NCBI GenBank assembly: GCA_949358305.1
Contig: OX442317.1
Location: 7,754,186 to 7,818,185, forward strand
Source of the DNA: Strigamia acuminata
Taxonomy: Eukaryota > Arthropoda > Chilopoda > Geophilomorpha > Linotaeniidae
Length of the DNA stretch: 64,000 nucleotides
Direction: 5' to 3'
The notes below the pieces were generated by a model. That model was given only the letters and a program-made list of their open reading frames with translations. It was not told where the DNA came from and did no database searches. A program made the position numbers and the translations under genes. Positions 23,005-34,719 of this stretch are shown in pieces (positions within the stretch are counted from its first letter, which is position 1; every line of letters begins with the position of its first letter).

Positions 23005-24578
23005 GCTGATATTTCAACTCATCACTTGAAAACCCAAATGTTCAAGTCCGTTTCTAGTAATTCTCTGAAACTTGATAATCCCTTAGAAAAAAAATTGGAG
23101 AGGTGAGAGGAATTTCCAACTAAACAAATACTCTTATTATAAATTCACATGATTTCACTACCATCTTTTTATTATTAATGATCTACAAGGCATTACACAT
23201 TGCATTTAGTGGTGAGTGTTGAAGCTTCGCAGTCCCCTTCCAATTAGAAAACAGGGATAAAGCTGAGCTGCTGAAACCTCAGGGAGTTCAGTACCCTATT
23301 TGCTTTTTTTTTTATTTCCCCTCCCCACCTTTTTTCTTCTGGGCAAGTGACGTAACCTCTTTTTAATATCACTTCAAGAGTCCCCTTTCCTGAAAATTTA
23401 ATTACGTGGGCTTGGGGTATTGACAGATGGCTGTAATGGGGGTTTGTTCTTGGTTTATTTATTTGTACATCACATTTGGGAAAAAATAAAAACTCTTGCA
23501 AGATGAGAATATTTTCTTTTCCACAAACATTCAATTGTTTACGAAAAAAAAATTGTTTCATCTAAATATTGAATGTTGCACATGTTGGAAGTTAATGAGG
23601 CAAACAGAAAGCAGCAAATATTTTGATAGCGAAGACTTGTTTCTTCTTGATAAAATAGCAAAATTATTTTTTTTTATCTCATACATATTTGAAATTTTAA
23701 AGGTTTACGACAGAGAAAAAATTACTTTGATGTTTTATGGTTCAATGGCCTAGTAAAAGCTGATTCAATTTTGATAAAGTGCAAACATTTTGGATTCTTG
23801 TTGATGGAACAAAATATTAAAGTTACTCGGGAGACGCTCTGAGCAATACTTTGCATGTACAGCGCCATTTTAATTTAACTTTTATATCGCCTTTCAAGTG
23901 AATGAAAACTGCTATTATTGAGAAACGAGTAAACAAAATGGTTCTTCGTTCTCGACCTCTAAAGTCAACACACGACCGAAGAATCCGGCACAGACAAAAA
24001 AAAACTCCAGACATTACTTTGATTTGGAATTTAATTCGCCATTTCTTTGTGCCATGCCTGGCAGCGACTTCCTTTCTCATTAAAAAAGAGAGGAAAATTT
24101 TTAATTCGACTTCCTAATTAAATATTTAAGTATAATATGACAAATTTGACAAATTTCACCCTCACCGAGATTTTTGCCCCCGATTTTATTCCCTAGGCTT
24201 CCCCTTAATGCTTCTAACAAATAGCAATTCCAAAAAAGGGCCAATTGAGGCCATAAAAACACATCTGAAACCAAAATCCCAATCTCAGATCGCAATTCCA
24301 TCGGTTGAACTTGTGACCTATGGTCAAGACCATTGAGAGGTGAGATGGGACCTGACAGTCACAAATGTAAGACCTGTATGAATAAAATCCATAAATACAA
24401 TCCATAAATAAAGAAAGCAGATTATTATTTACATTGCAGCTGTTGTTATTCAAAGTAAGAAGATCGCATCGATTGGTAAAGATTTCGTCGTTTATTTCGC
24501 ACACACGTTATCGCACACAAACCGCACGTTATCGTAACGTTACCGGAAGTGCCGTTACAGAACCAAAAGTCACGTTTG
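23005..24578. other. Stretch without a supported gene
   Basis: Minus frames of 85-105 codons (23244-23561, 23823-24080, 24214-24504) lack domains and splice context. A small repeat at about 24355-24412 also occurs near 12,548. Confidence 0.45.
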
Positions 24579-24586
24579 GTCTGCAA

Positions 24587-24992
24587 CAGAGAATAACATC
24601 GGGTACCCGTACCCGTACCCGTAACCGTACCCGCCCGTACCCGTAGGGTACAGGCGGGTACGGTTCTAGATCTCCCGCGACTCCCGGTTACGGGTCGGGT
24701 ACGGGTACGTTTTTTGTACGTTTGCAACGTTTAGTTTTATAATAATAACGTAATAAATTGATTTATTTAACCAATTTGGTTTATTTTTATGATGATGTTT
24801 TGATCAGCCTACCGTAGTTCATTGTAAAATCGCACCGCCATGAACAATGAACACGTAATCGCGGGTACGGGTAGGGTAGGGTAGGGGGATTCCGGGATAG
24901 CCCGGGTACGGGCGGGTACAAGTACGAAATTGTTTCGGTGACGGGTAACGGGCGGGTAACGGGTAAACTTTTTTCGCCAATGTTATTCTCTG
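24587..24992. mobile_element. hAT-type element, 406 bp, with CGGGTACGGGTA arrays
   Basis: Ends CAGAGAATAACAT and ATGTTATTCTCTG are perfectly inverted and flanked by perfect 8-bp duplications GTCTGCAA (24579-24586 and 24993-25000). Subterminal blocks on both sides are arrays of ACGGGT/ACCCGT hexamer-like motifs in opposite orientation, around an AT-rich core. The 93- and 117-codon frames here are products of the GGGTAC arrays. Confidence 0.95.
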
Positions 24993-25210
24993 GTCTGCAA
25001 GATTACAGTTACACTCCCCCTGGTGGTGGAGACCCTCGTTCAGGATTTGAATACATTGGGCCAGGTGACACAAAATAACTACAGCAGCCAGACAAACATA
25101 AACCCCCCTTTTCCGGCCAATATAAAGCAACAACAAACAAAATCCCACCAAAATTTGATAAAAAATGATCAAATTCCCGTAAGATAGTCAACAACAGCCA
25201 TCAGCGACGG

Positions 25211-25252
25211 AAATTACGGAAATGACGTCATATGACGTCATTTCCGTAATTT
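25211..25252. repeat. Perfect 42-bp palindrome holding two TGACGTCA sites
   Basis: The sequence is a perfect inverted repeat with its centre between 25231 and 25232. Two TGACGTCA octamers (25223-25230, 25233-25240) are separated by TA and flanked by TTACGGAAA and TTTCCGTAA. TGACGTCA is the consensus cAMP-response (CREB/ATF) element. It may instead be a small foldback remnant. Confidence 0.85.
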
Positions 25253-25411
25253 TCATGGAATAAAACGGCTAAAAGTGTACAAAAACCGGTTTATTAATTC
25301 AACCGGAGGTCGGAGAAATCTGAAAATACCCTAGGAACCAAATACAGGTACGCTGAATTTATTGCAGTTGTCCGTTTGTCTCCAACTACTATAGTTTTTG
25401 AGATATGGATG

Positions 25412-25437
25412 CAGACAGACGGACGGACGGACGGACA
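25412..25437. repeat. GACG microsatellite
   Basis: A short run of GACA and GACG tetranucleotides follows TTTTTGAGATATGGATG. Such runs often sit in dispersed repeats. No coding. Confidence 0.8.
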
Positions 25438-25439
25438 GC

Positions 25440-26351
25440 ACCGTTTCATGAGACTTTCTAAACATCAGGTTTAGAAGTCTAAAATACAGTAATTATCCAC
25501 TTCCGTCCTTCCTAGAAATCATTGCACTTCTTTTACAGTTGGAGGTTGCGAGAAAACTACAGCAAATAATTTTAATGCGTCTGCTTTGGTTCTTTCCTCT
25601 GCAATACAGAAACCTAGAAATTTACTTTTGGTCTGACCAAACCTAGATTTAGACTTGCTAACCATCAGTTTTTTGTTTCCAACTCTAGAACCCCTGGACT
25701 TTGTGCCGCCCCTCGAGTTGGGTCACGCGATTCTCCACGATGCGATTCAATTTTCAACAAAGTAAATCACAGTGTAACATTAGACAAGCTGTAAAAATAT
25801 TCCCCAACATCCATTGTGTCGAGACAAATAACGAAATTTCCAGCTCATGTCTTCTCTGCATGGTAATCGCAGTGATTAACTCATAAATCTGGTATCAACC
25901 TACAAATCAACGTCCCCCACGTTGAGTGAAAAGTCGACAGCCAAGACAAGTCATTAGCTAATGAAACGTAATGATTGAAAAGCCGCAACGGTTACATCAG
26001 CATTATCCAAAGCTCATAATCTAATTGCATTGATTAATCCCCAGACATTCAATTTTTTTAAAAAAAAATTAAGCCTAACATGTTACTTTCAGGTTAAATC
26101 CATCATATTCACATCATTTTATCACATTTTTTTCACAATTTATTTTTACTCGAAACCTATCTACAGCTGTTTCTTCTGCCATCTGTTCCTGATACATATT
26201 CGATACAGAAATAATCGCTAAAACAGCAATCAACCTTTTTTTAACTGATCCAAGATTGATTACTCTCGTGAAATTTTTCCCACTTCATATTGCTAATAAT
26301 CACAAAACCGTTTGTTCAGCTTTAACTTTAACATTTACAAAAGCAAAAATT

Positions 26352-26395
<44 letters not shown>

Positions 26396-27005
26396 TGATA
26401 TATCAACATAAGCCATCGTTCGCTTGGTTTTCCTCCGGGGAGACGTCAAAGAAAAGGTTAGCAGAAAGAAAAGGCAGGAGAAAAACGCTTACTGATCAAT
26501 TTTTACCGCATATGGAAGGCCTAGCTTAACATTTTTATATGTGGGACCTTGAATTTCCCTAAAGTCAAAAGGCAGGTCATTGCCGATTCACATAGACGTT
26601 TTGCTCCATGGCCCCGTTTTTATATTCAAATAAGCAGATGCGTTCGCAAATAAATTTTTTTTTACCCTTTGTCGAGATAAATACGGCCGATATACATCCG
26701 TTAGGCAGAAAAATCCAATTTACATCCCACACTCTACAGTAAAGTAAACCCCTTTATTTTGCTTAACTTTAACCAAGGAGTTAGGTCACTTCTTTTTTCT
26801 CATAATTTGTATCTGCAGCAAAAATGACGTAACTTATACACGCTCCTTCGAACAAGCCATTCAGCTCTCACAGAAACATACTAGCTTACCCTGCTTTAAG
26901 AATTTTAAAATTCTCACTTACGAATGCCACTAAAATGCCGGTAAAATCTGGGTTTACCGACAGTCTGGTGAAACCCGCATTGTAGCAACAAGCCACTTAA
27001 AGCAA
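25440..27005. other. Stretch without a gene; AT microsatellite inside
   Basis: A pure AT/TA dinucleotide run lies at about 26353-26394. A dispersed block near 26935-27000 (TGCCGGTA, TTTACCG, CAGTCTGGT, AAACCCGC) recurs at 1812-1875. No exon is supported. Confidence 0.5.
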
Positions 27006-27009
27006 GATA

Positions 27010-27192
27010 CAGTTGAAACTCTTTATAACGAATTGCAAGGGACCCAAAAAATCGATTCGTTTAACGAGAATTCATTATATCGAAATTTTTTAACATGGTG
27101 TTCTATGCCCAGCCAACCAAACCAGTCATTTTTAGGTATTCATTATATCGATAATTCGTTATACCGCGATTTGTTATAAAGACTTTTGACTG
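27010..27192. mobile_element. Pogo/Tigger-type MITE, copy 2
   Basis: Starts CAGTTGAAACTCTTTATAAC and ends TTATAAAGACTTTTGACTG, with TA at 27008-27009 and 27193-27194. The interior carries GGTGTTCTATG, CAGCCAACCAAACCAG and tandem TTCGTTATA motifs as in the other copies. Confidence 0.9.
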
Positions 27193-27199
27193 TACCAAA

Positions 27200-28640
27200 G
27201 TAATACAGTAACAATAAAATGTAATTATTTCCCTTCATATTTATACCAAATATTCTGAACTTCATGAGAGAGACATCAATTGTCTCCGATTTTGAGTTAC
27301 ATTCATCGAACTGCGACATTGACCTAAAATTCCGAAACCCGAGCCAAAAAAAATGGTATATTAGTCGAACGACATAGTTGTCATTATCTTTTATTGTGTT
27401 TACAACCTAGGGAGCAAAATAAGACGTTTCAGATTGCCAACAATCCTATTTTTCATTTCTCAAAGCAAATAAATTTATTTTTTTCCGATACACATCTCGT
27501 GCTCGCAGCGCTTGTAGCTGGATGACTTATTATAGAATATTGCCTTGGTTTTCGCTGAAACAAGCATATTTTATAGATCAACATGTCTTTACGATTGCCG
27601 TCAATCAGTTGTAAAAGTATCTTATTGTGATCCTTTTGTATAAATCGCTTTTTATAACTCCTCATGCAGACAGCGACTGCTAGTTTGTGCCATCGAACCG
27701 CTGATGGGAATGGATGAGGATCAGTGGCTCGTTGCGAAACAGCAAGCTAAAAAAAGAACTGTAATAGATGTACTTTATATCGTATAGATACCGCACTCCA
27801 ATTCAAGCCATTCCAAACCCAAAATGAGAATGAATGTGTTGCCAGCAAATTGAAACACTAACCATTCCACTATCCATAGCTTCCAAATCAAAATAATAAA
27901 AACAAATAAAAACAAAATGAAAAGAATGGATTTCTACCGTGTTCCGATCAAATATCCTGCTTAAATATTCCATAATTGCAAATTAAAAAAATTTGATTCC
28001 GTCATTCCATTTGTAAAACTTCTTCCGACCAATGCACATTGGTAACTTTGGAAAATTCCAAAAATGACCACCCAACTGACTCCAAAAAAGAATCGAATGC
28101 ACATGCTTAGTAGAAATTCGTAAGCAAGTTCATAAATTTTAGCTCAAAACATGATGTGCGTTAGCTGCAGCATGATACAGTATGCAGATCAATCAGCCGG
28201 TCAACCGAAGAAGCTGCAGCATGATTCCACGTAAAAAATTGACGGTGTTTAAACTTTTGGTAAATTTTGTTCACAGCATCAGTTTGGTCAACCACATAAA
28301 TTGTTCAAGTTGTAAATGATACTTAAATTAATCCTGAGATTTATGAGATGTGAATTTTACTTAGTGACAAACTAGATCAGGCACAACGTTAGCAAAATCA
28401 TACGATACTTGCAGCAGATTGGCTCCCATATGTCATAAAATAAGGTTATAACTTGACTTTTTATTACCCTTAAGTACCCCTCCACAAACTCTCTAAGGAG
28501 GTCAGTTGGTACTTACGTGACTTCTAGAGCATGACTTGTAAGAAGAATAAGTCACTTATCCAATACGGAATCTCACATCTAGAAATAAGTGCATTCAATT
28601 CTGGAAGGACAAAATTCTTCCACGTGCAAAAGGCCCCATG
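27200..28640. other. Stretch without a confident gene
   Basis: On the minus strand a frame stays open from about 27752, just after a T-rich TTTTTTAG, to 27453, nearly 100 codons, without a recognisable domain. Other DNA is AT-rich. I do not call a gene here. Confidence 0.3.
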
Positions 28641-28648
28641 CATTAGGG

Positions 28649-28905
28649 CAGGGGTCGGCAAGTAATTTTAAGTGGGGTCCGGATACTATTGAAAAATTTT
28701 ATCGAGGTCCAGATAAAAAAACTTCATTTAAGTAATTATATAAAACACAATATATATATAACTAGTTTTAGAGTCTAAAACTAGTTATATAAAAATATTA
28801 ATTAAATTGAATAGTTAGGTAAGTTATTTAATAATATTTGGCAGTCCAAGTTTCGACCTTCCGCGGTCCGTATCCAGACCGCGGTCCGCCTGTTGCCGAT
28901 CGCTG
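28649..28905. mobile_element. hAT-type MITE, 257 bp
   Basis: Ends CAGGGGTCGGCAAG and GTTGCCGATCGCTG are inverted with mismatches and are flanked by perfect 8-bp duplications CATTAGGG (28641-28648 and 28906-28913). Subterminal GGTCCGGA/CGGTCCG motifs are typical of this hAT type. An inner hairpin (AACTAGTTTTAGAG...) lies near 28758-28792. Confidence 0.92.
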
Positions 28906-29296
28906 CATTAGGGGTACCCAAATTGCAAAACATTTTTTAGATAAGTAAAAATTGGGCCCCATTAAAGAAGTACAAGAAGGGCCACACAGACCATGAATGG
29001 AAAATTTATAACATGATGCCGTGCGCAAGTGGCTGCCGAGGTAATTTCTCTCCTTGCAGCTTTAATATATAGGTGCACTAAGTGACCAATCTTCCTTAAA
29101 TGGCTTTTAAAAAGCGGAACTGCAAAACAATTCGCATCAGTAATGCTTTCTACTGCATTCTTCTTTATAATCGCTTCCATTTGTTTAAATTTATTCCTTA
29201 AAAATCAAAGATTCACCGAAACAAAAGCCTTTAGAAGGTTTTTTGCCATTGTTTTTATTTTTATTTTCTTTTTCTTTTCCCTTTTCTCTCAAATAG

Positions 29297-29633
29297 GGAA
29301 AGACTGCATAAACTTTTAAGATTGGTTAATGATGAAGTAGTCTGCTCAGATCTGCACCCAGAAGCTAATGGATTGTCAGGCGAATTTGCTTTTATTCTTT
29401 GCGAACAACAAACAAGTCTAACTAATGGGATCATTGAGCTTGTGGTTGTAACGAATAACTCAGCCCCCTCCAGCATTTGGAAAAGCGGCGTGTCTATCGA
29501 AGGAAGGCTTCGGCACATCGTTTCATTTGGCGAATGGAGCATGAAAGACTGGGAATTGTGCATGCCACTCAAACGGACGTGGGAGAGGGATTTACTCGAA
29601 GAGAACTTTGTTTTGAATCTCCGGCCATGGTAA
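29297..29633 (+). CDS. Terminal coding exon of an unrecognised gene
   Basis: A pyrimidine-rich tract TTTCCCTTTTCTCTCAAATAG ends at 29296. The exon that follows (phase 1 entry) stays open for 111 codons to TAA at 29631-29633 and has balanced, non-repetitive composition unlike the flanks. It contains NDEVVCSDLHPEANG, SGEFAFILCEQQ, ELVVVTNNSAP, SFGEWSMKDWELCMP and ends FVLNLRPW. Alternating hydrophobic segments suggest a beta-rich domain. A polyadenylation signal AATAAA lies at about 29778. Earlier exons were not found. The 201-codon frame on the opposite strand is its Ser-rich shadow. Confidence 0.65.
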
Positions 29634-30065
29634 TGGATTCCAGTATGGAGCAAAGGACATTTTGAGGATAAGGAGATGGAAAGCGCCAAGGTTTTGGCAG
29701 GGTTTCCATTTGTGTTTGAGTCCAAACTTGGAATTGTGTTATTTCTTTTTTTTTCTTTTCTTTTTTTTCCTTGTTTTAATAAAAGAAACGCAATGAAAGA
29801 ATATTGGATTTCAATTTCCTTTTTGTTTCTTGATTGAAATATTGTTTTGTTGTTGATATTTTCCAAGGCGCATTTATCCCAGCCTCTCTCTCTCTCTTTT
29901 CGACCTGCAAATGGCTTCCAACATCTTTTAAATTACGTCACGCTGAATCTTTGCTATCCATTTTACGTGACATGTAAAAAGGTAAATCTAGTAATAGCCA
30001 ACTCTCTACTTCCGTATGGTCACTCCTGGGCATACCGTTAATGCCGTGAAAGGCCCTTGTATTCC

Positions 30066-30132
30066 CAGCAGAGCTCAGCGGCTGAGTGGTTAGAGCTTCT
30101 CGGCTTGGGGGTTCAAAGTTCAAAGCTCACGT
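30066..30132 (+). repeat. tRNA-like fragment, probably SINE-derived
   Basis: GAGCTCAGCGGCTGAGTGG followed by TTAGAGC resembles an expanded A box, and GGTTCAAAG-type sequence downstream resembles a B box, but no cloverleaf closes and two adjacent TTCAAAG copies occur. Most likely a tRNA-derived SINE head or tRNA relic. Confidence 0.45.
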
Positions 30133-30677
30133 GAAAGGTATCTTACATTTTTATAGACAGGTAACCAAGAAAATATCTCAAAGCGGCTAAAATAATACCG
30201 TCACGCCTATAACTTACCTCCGCAAGATTTAAAGGTCTATTTAAAATGGACAAAGTTTTTTTTTTAAAAAAAAAGGACCATAAAGGTGATGGTCCTGCAC
30301 GGAAGACCAACTCCAACCTGGGGAAGTGGAAATCATCGATTTGGCTAAAATTCCTTCAATGTGGAAAATATAAAACTTTAACGTTTTCCACAGCAGAAAA
30401 CATCGGAATATCCCACTATACTCGAGAAGGGAATTTGGAAGAGGGGCGAACGGACCAAAAAGGTTAAAAGTCAAAAACAAAAAAATAAAAATAAAATAAA
30501 AAGCGTGTAGAAGTGAAACCTCTCGACTTTTCCCCAATTATCAGGAGTTGTGTTTGTATTGTTCTCTGTTTGAAATTATCGTTAGGCCCATAACCATAAT
30601 AATCAAAAGAAAATGTCATCACTGAAATGGCACCCACAATTCAAAAATAGATCCTTAACATCAAATAACAAATGGTA

Positions 30678-30798
30678 CAGTCGAGCCTCGTTATAACAAA
30701 TAACAAGGAACGAAAGTTCGTTGTATCATGGTGATCTATGGCCAACCAACCAGCCATTTTGTCATTATATCGCGGTTCATTATAACTAGGTTCCATTG
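30678..30798. mobile_element. Pogo/Tigger-type MITE, copy 3 (short subfamily)
   Basis: Starts CAGTCGAGCCTCGTTATAAC, ends CTAGGTTCCATTG, with TA at 30676-30677 and 30799-30800. It contains GTGATCTATGGCCAACC and TATATCGCGG. It abuts copy 4, sharing the TA between them. Confidence 0.85.
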
Positions 30799-30800
30799 TA

Positions 30801-30983
30801 CAGTCGAATCTCTTCATAACGAATTGCGATACAACGAATTATCGATATAACGAATACCTAAAAATGGCCGGTTTGGTTGGCTGGCCATAGAACACCATGT
30901 TAAAATTTTCGATATAACGAATTCTCGTTATAATGAATCGATGTTTCGGGTCCCTTGAGATTCATTATAAAGAGTTTCGACTG
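30801..30983. mobile_element. Pogo/Tigger-type MITE, copy 4
   Basis: Starts CAGTCGAATCTCTTCATAAC and ends TTATAAAGAGTTTCGACTG, with TA at 30799-30800 and 30984-30985. Its interior is similar to copies 1 and 2 in inverted orientation. Confidence 0.9.
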
Positions 30984-31894
30984 TATTAATCTTTCTCACT
31001 GTTGCGTCATTTCCCGTTTGGAATCCTACTGCGCCAAAAGAAGTTTCCGCCCTGTTTTGAATTTCTTAAATAAAAATTCCATCGACTTCGATGTAGAAAA
31101 TAAATAAAATACAAATATGTTGAAATTTTTGTATATAAATTTAGATGGTGCGCCCCGAGTTTGCAGTCAAGTTTGCACGCAACCAAAATATGCACAGCTT
31201 GAATGCTTAAGCAAACAAAAACCCCAAGCTGATCTCGACTTTAAAATTCTTTAAAAGATAATTGGAACAACTCGCACAGCTGTTTGCATCTGTCTTGATA
31301 AACATGCAGCCAGATGTTTACAATGATGCATGAAAACAATGACAAATTTCATGCAATAACACACTTCCCATATTTTCCCTTTCACTCTGCACAATTTTCC
31401 TCTTACAATAAAAAACAAAAGAAAAAAATTCTAAAAATTCACCAACAACAACCACAAAAAAATCTTCATTCAACGTGTTGTTTTCAATTCATCATCATTT
31501 CAATTAAAGCGACATTTTCCCACTCTCTAAGCAAGCAAACACTTAAAATACAATCGAAAAGTACTCAAAGGCAATGCAAGTCGATTCGTTTGTGGAATAA
31601 GTGCCACTTTTGTACTTGTACTGGTTTTTTTGACGCGGTCAGTGCATCCACTGCATGCAAAGTAGGGCTTTGAAAGAAAAGGGAGGCCATTGGAAAACAT
31701 TGCTCGCTATTGGGTTCCTTCCTAATTGCATTCGGATGGGGTCCTTAATCCCATGAGATTTATTCCGACCGTGCTGGACATTGCTAAACAGAATTGACCA
31801 CCATACAAAAGAAAATGCTCTAATTATCATTCTAACGTTTCAAGTGGTAATAGAATACACACGTTAAATGTATCATCGATTACTTAGTTTCATT

Positions 31895-32535
31895 AAATGT
31901 ACGATTTTGCAATTTTGCCATTTTGTATTAATCACAAAATCAATCATTTTTGACGTCGGTATATTCAATCGCAGGATTTTGAATTTGTCCAATTCAATGA
32001 TTCTGAAAATAGTCAAACGGCCCAACCAACCGCGAAATACGACACAGAAAAAAAATTGTTTACAATTCGGACAACGAAACAAAAATAACAAATCCGTATA
32101 AGTTTTACTGAATCTTTTGGAGTTGTTTCTTGGTTTAGCCAGCTAATACGAATTCAAAAATACTTCACTGCATTTCAAATTACCGTATTTCTTCGATTCC
32201 AAGACACCAACGATTGTAAAACGCATAATAATTTCAGTACCACCAACAGAAAAATGGTTATCTTAGACGAACCCAGTTTTTGTGTTTACGTGAGGAAAAA
32301 GTGAGTCTTAAAATAGAAGAAATACGATATTTTTGATGGCCACTTAGATCAAGCTTTGCTGCTGCCATTTTGTTTTGTTATCTGACAAGTCTCAAAATCA
32401 CTTCTTGCCAAAATCGCAAAAACTACCTTTTCCTTGATTTTGTAATTTTACGTTTTTCTTCTTGTGTTTTAGCAATTACGCACATGTTTGGTGGAACTAA
32501 TGTGACTAATCCAAAAGTGCAAAATTGTTAAAGTT
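31895..32535. repeat. Dispersed repeat family 2, copy 3 (longest, interrupted)
   Basis: Shares the left blocks (TTTTGTATTAATCACAAAATC, shortened) and right blocks (CCATTTTGTT, AAATCGCAAAAACTACC, TTTGGTGGAACTAAT, AAAAGTGCAAAATTG) with the copies at 8381 and 11656. The middle is expanded and holds the MITE at 32183-32327. Confidence 0.65.
32183..32327. mobile_element. TA-flanked MITE with CCGTATTTC ends
   Basis: Left end CCGTATTTCTTCGATTC and right end GAAGAAATACGA are inverted; TA flanks at 32181-32182 and 32328-32329. The terminus matches that of the nested element at 2941-3553. It sits inside dispersed repeat family 2. Confidence 0.75.
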
Positions 32536-32539
32536 ACAA

Positions 32540-33600
32540 TATTACCTCTATTAATGAAACCCCTTATTTAGTCACTAACTCACTACAGCAAGAACTTCTC
32601 TTCAAAATTTGTAATATATTTTTTTTTTATTAATATGGAAAGAAATTGTCAGTCCATTTCTTTCTGTGAGAAATTGAATCTCATTTTGTTGGTGGAGTGC
32701 GGCAAAGCTCTAAAAGGGGAAAAGAATAAACAATATTTGCTAGCTATATAATTTCAAATAAAGTGGAAATGTAAAAGTTTAAACAAGAGAAAAGAGAAGC
32801 AATTCGCACTAACGAATGCTGAAAGCCAATTATTTATTCTTCGCACATGCGCACAACGGTTAATCTGATGTTCTCATGACAAGCAAAAATTCAAAAGTAA
32901 AAAACACTACAATATCTACACCTCATCTGAGATGCTTTAATTTCCTTCAACGATTACACAGCAATGGTGTTAAATAAAAAATAAAACTTATCCAACGAAA
33001 TTCAATGTTGATATGCACCAAATTAAAAAATTACTAAATAAAAAATAATAATTTGCATATCAAAGACTTTCTTTTGCACGACCATTAATTATTAATTGTC
33101 AGAAGGCCACATTATCATTTACATCAATTGACTTTTTAGCTTCAAAAGATGTGATTATAAGTCGGCAAAAATAGAACAAAGGCTCGTTAGCATTACTAAT
33201 AACATGTCACAAATGAAAATTCCTCAAAAACGCTCAAAAATTATACGAAACTGCCTTTAATTACTGCAATTTCCCCGCTTGGGAGTAATGAAATAAAATT
33301 ATCGCAACTGTTTACATATATTTCACCTTCCCTGCTTCGCTGACTCAAATACAATAAACCAAAATCCAACATTTCCCATCATTTATCCCACTTAAAATTG
33401 CGATCATACCTTGAAATTCAAATGAATAACCGTCTTAAGCTCGCAAAGTGTCATCTAGATAGGATTTTCGACAAACTCGTAATTCTTCCTGCAAATAAAA
33501 ATAATAATGTCGTATTTGTGTCATAAAAATTGAATAAAAGACGAACATTTAAGCTTTTAATTTCCAAAATGATTTGCGACAACAACATGTAGTTTTCCGC
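32540..33600. other. Stretch without a gene
   Basis: AT-rich DNA with only short frames; no repeat boundary or RNA recognised. Confidence 0.5.
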
Positions 33601-33663
33601 CATATTAGTCGGCGCCATATTGGAAGTTAAACACTTGATTCTTTTGTTCTTTCTTTACCGCAG

Positions 33664-33805
33664 CAGGTTGGAGGCGAAGAGTGACTCATTTGGATTCAGA
33701 GTAGTGCTTCAATCTAAAAAGGCAGGTGTGATGTTTGCAAACAGATCGCAAACTAAGGCCAGATATCCGAGCCGACTTTTACTGCCACATCGAAACGTGA
33801 ACTAA
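33664..33805 (+). CDS. Possible last coding exon of an unknown gene
   Basis: A pyrimidine-rich TTCTTTCTTTACCGCAG precedes 33664. One frame encodes RLEAKSDSFGFRVVLQSKKAG and a basic tail ending HRNVN before TAA at 33803. The composition is more balanced than the flanks. No upstream partner exon or domain is recognised; the same frame is also open for 15 codons before the acceptor. Confidence 0.3.
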
Positions 33806-34622
33806 ATATTCAATGGTAATTCATATTAACGTCATTTCACTCGGACAAATATCCGTCGTCATCACCACAAGTGCTGTAATCAAATAAATAAAAATAGAAA
33901 AAATTAATTACGAGGTAATCCACTTTGTTTCGGACAAAAATGGATCGTAAAGGGAGACATAAATAGTCGCACCGAATAAAATACACTTTCGAGGTCATCT
34001 TGTAGTCGTAAACACAAAGCGGGCTGACGTAATAAATATAGACATCTATTCACAACTGTACTGGAATTTGTATAGGTTATTGACAATAACGGAATTTGTT
34101 TTCTTTTTAGTTAATAAACCGACAGAATTTGTGATTGAATTGAGTTATAAATACTTTCGATGCGTTTATTTTAATTTGCCGGAAGAAAAGAACTAATCAG
34201 ATAAGTAGATTGTTTATAATTACCGTAAATTCAATCGGATCAAACATCCATACTCCCATTATGACACTTGTGTTGCGAAGCGATGATATTAACTATCTAC
34301 TTCAACGCGAGATGGCGCCACAATCCGCTGAAAAGATCACGCAATAATAAGTTGTCATCAAAATGCCGGATTGGCATTTTCAGAAAAAATCGGCAGATAC
34401 AATTTTTAATTATATTTTTAATTGCACAAAAGTGCGATTTGAATTTATTCATCTTAGACTTTCTTTTTTATAATTTTTAATTTTTTTAAATTAATTAATC
34501 TTTTTTCATTTTGATATTTTTTTCTTATTTTTATTATTAAAAATACAAAATTAAAAACACTCAAGTTAATATATTTAGATATTCTTAATTCTTATACCAT
34601 TTTAGCTGACTATTTACCAGCT

Positions 34623-34696
34623 GGCCCGTTAGCTCAGTTGGTTAGAGCGCCGTGCTAATAACGCGGAGGTCGTGGGTTCGATCCCCCCACGGGCCA
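34623..34696 (+). tRNA. tRNA-Ile (anticodon AAU)
   Basis: A complete cloverleaf: acceptor arm GGCCCGT pairs with ACGGGCC, followed by discriminator A at 34696. The A box is TAGCTCAGTTGG, the B box GGTTCGATCC. The anticodon stem CCGTG/CGCGG (one G-T pair) encloses CTAATAA, so the anticodon is AAT. There is no intron and no encoded CCA. A T-run starting about 34704 fits an RNA polymerase III terminator. Confidence 0.97.
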
Positions 34697-34719
34697 CTCT
34701 TAATTTTTTTTTTTTTTCA

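Noticed and set aside
24446-25172. Minus-strand frames with repeated Arg-Thr-Arg or Tyr-Pro motifs
   Set aside because: They are translations of the GGGTAC arrays inside the hAT element at 24587-24992 and its flanks, not genes.
29261-29866. 201-codon minus-strand frame, the longest in the first 40 kb
   Set aside because: It is the antisense of the plus-strand terminal exon, is rich in Ser and basic residues from simple sequence, and crosses the acceptor tract and polyadenylation region of the plus gene.
30066-30132. Functional tRNA gene
   Set aside because: A- and B-box-like sequences are present but acceptor and anticodon stems do not form; treated as a SINE or relic.
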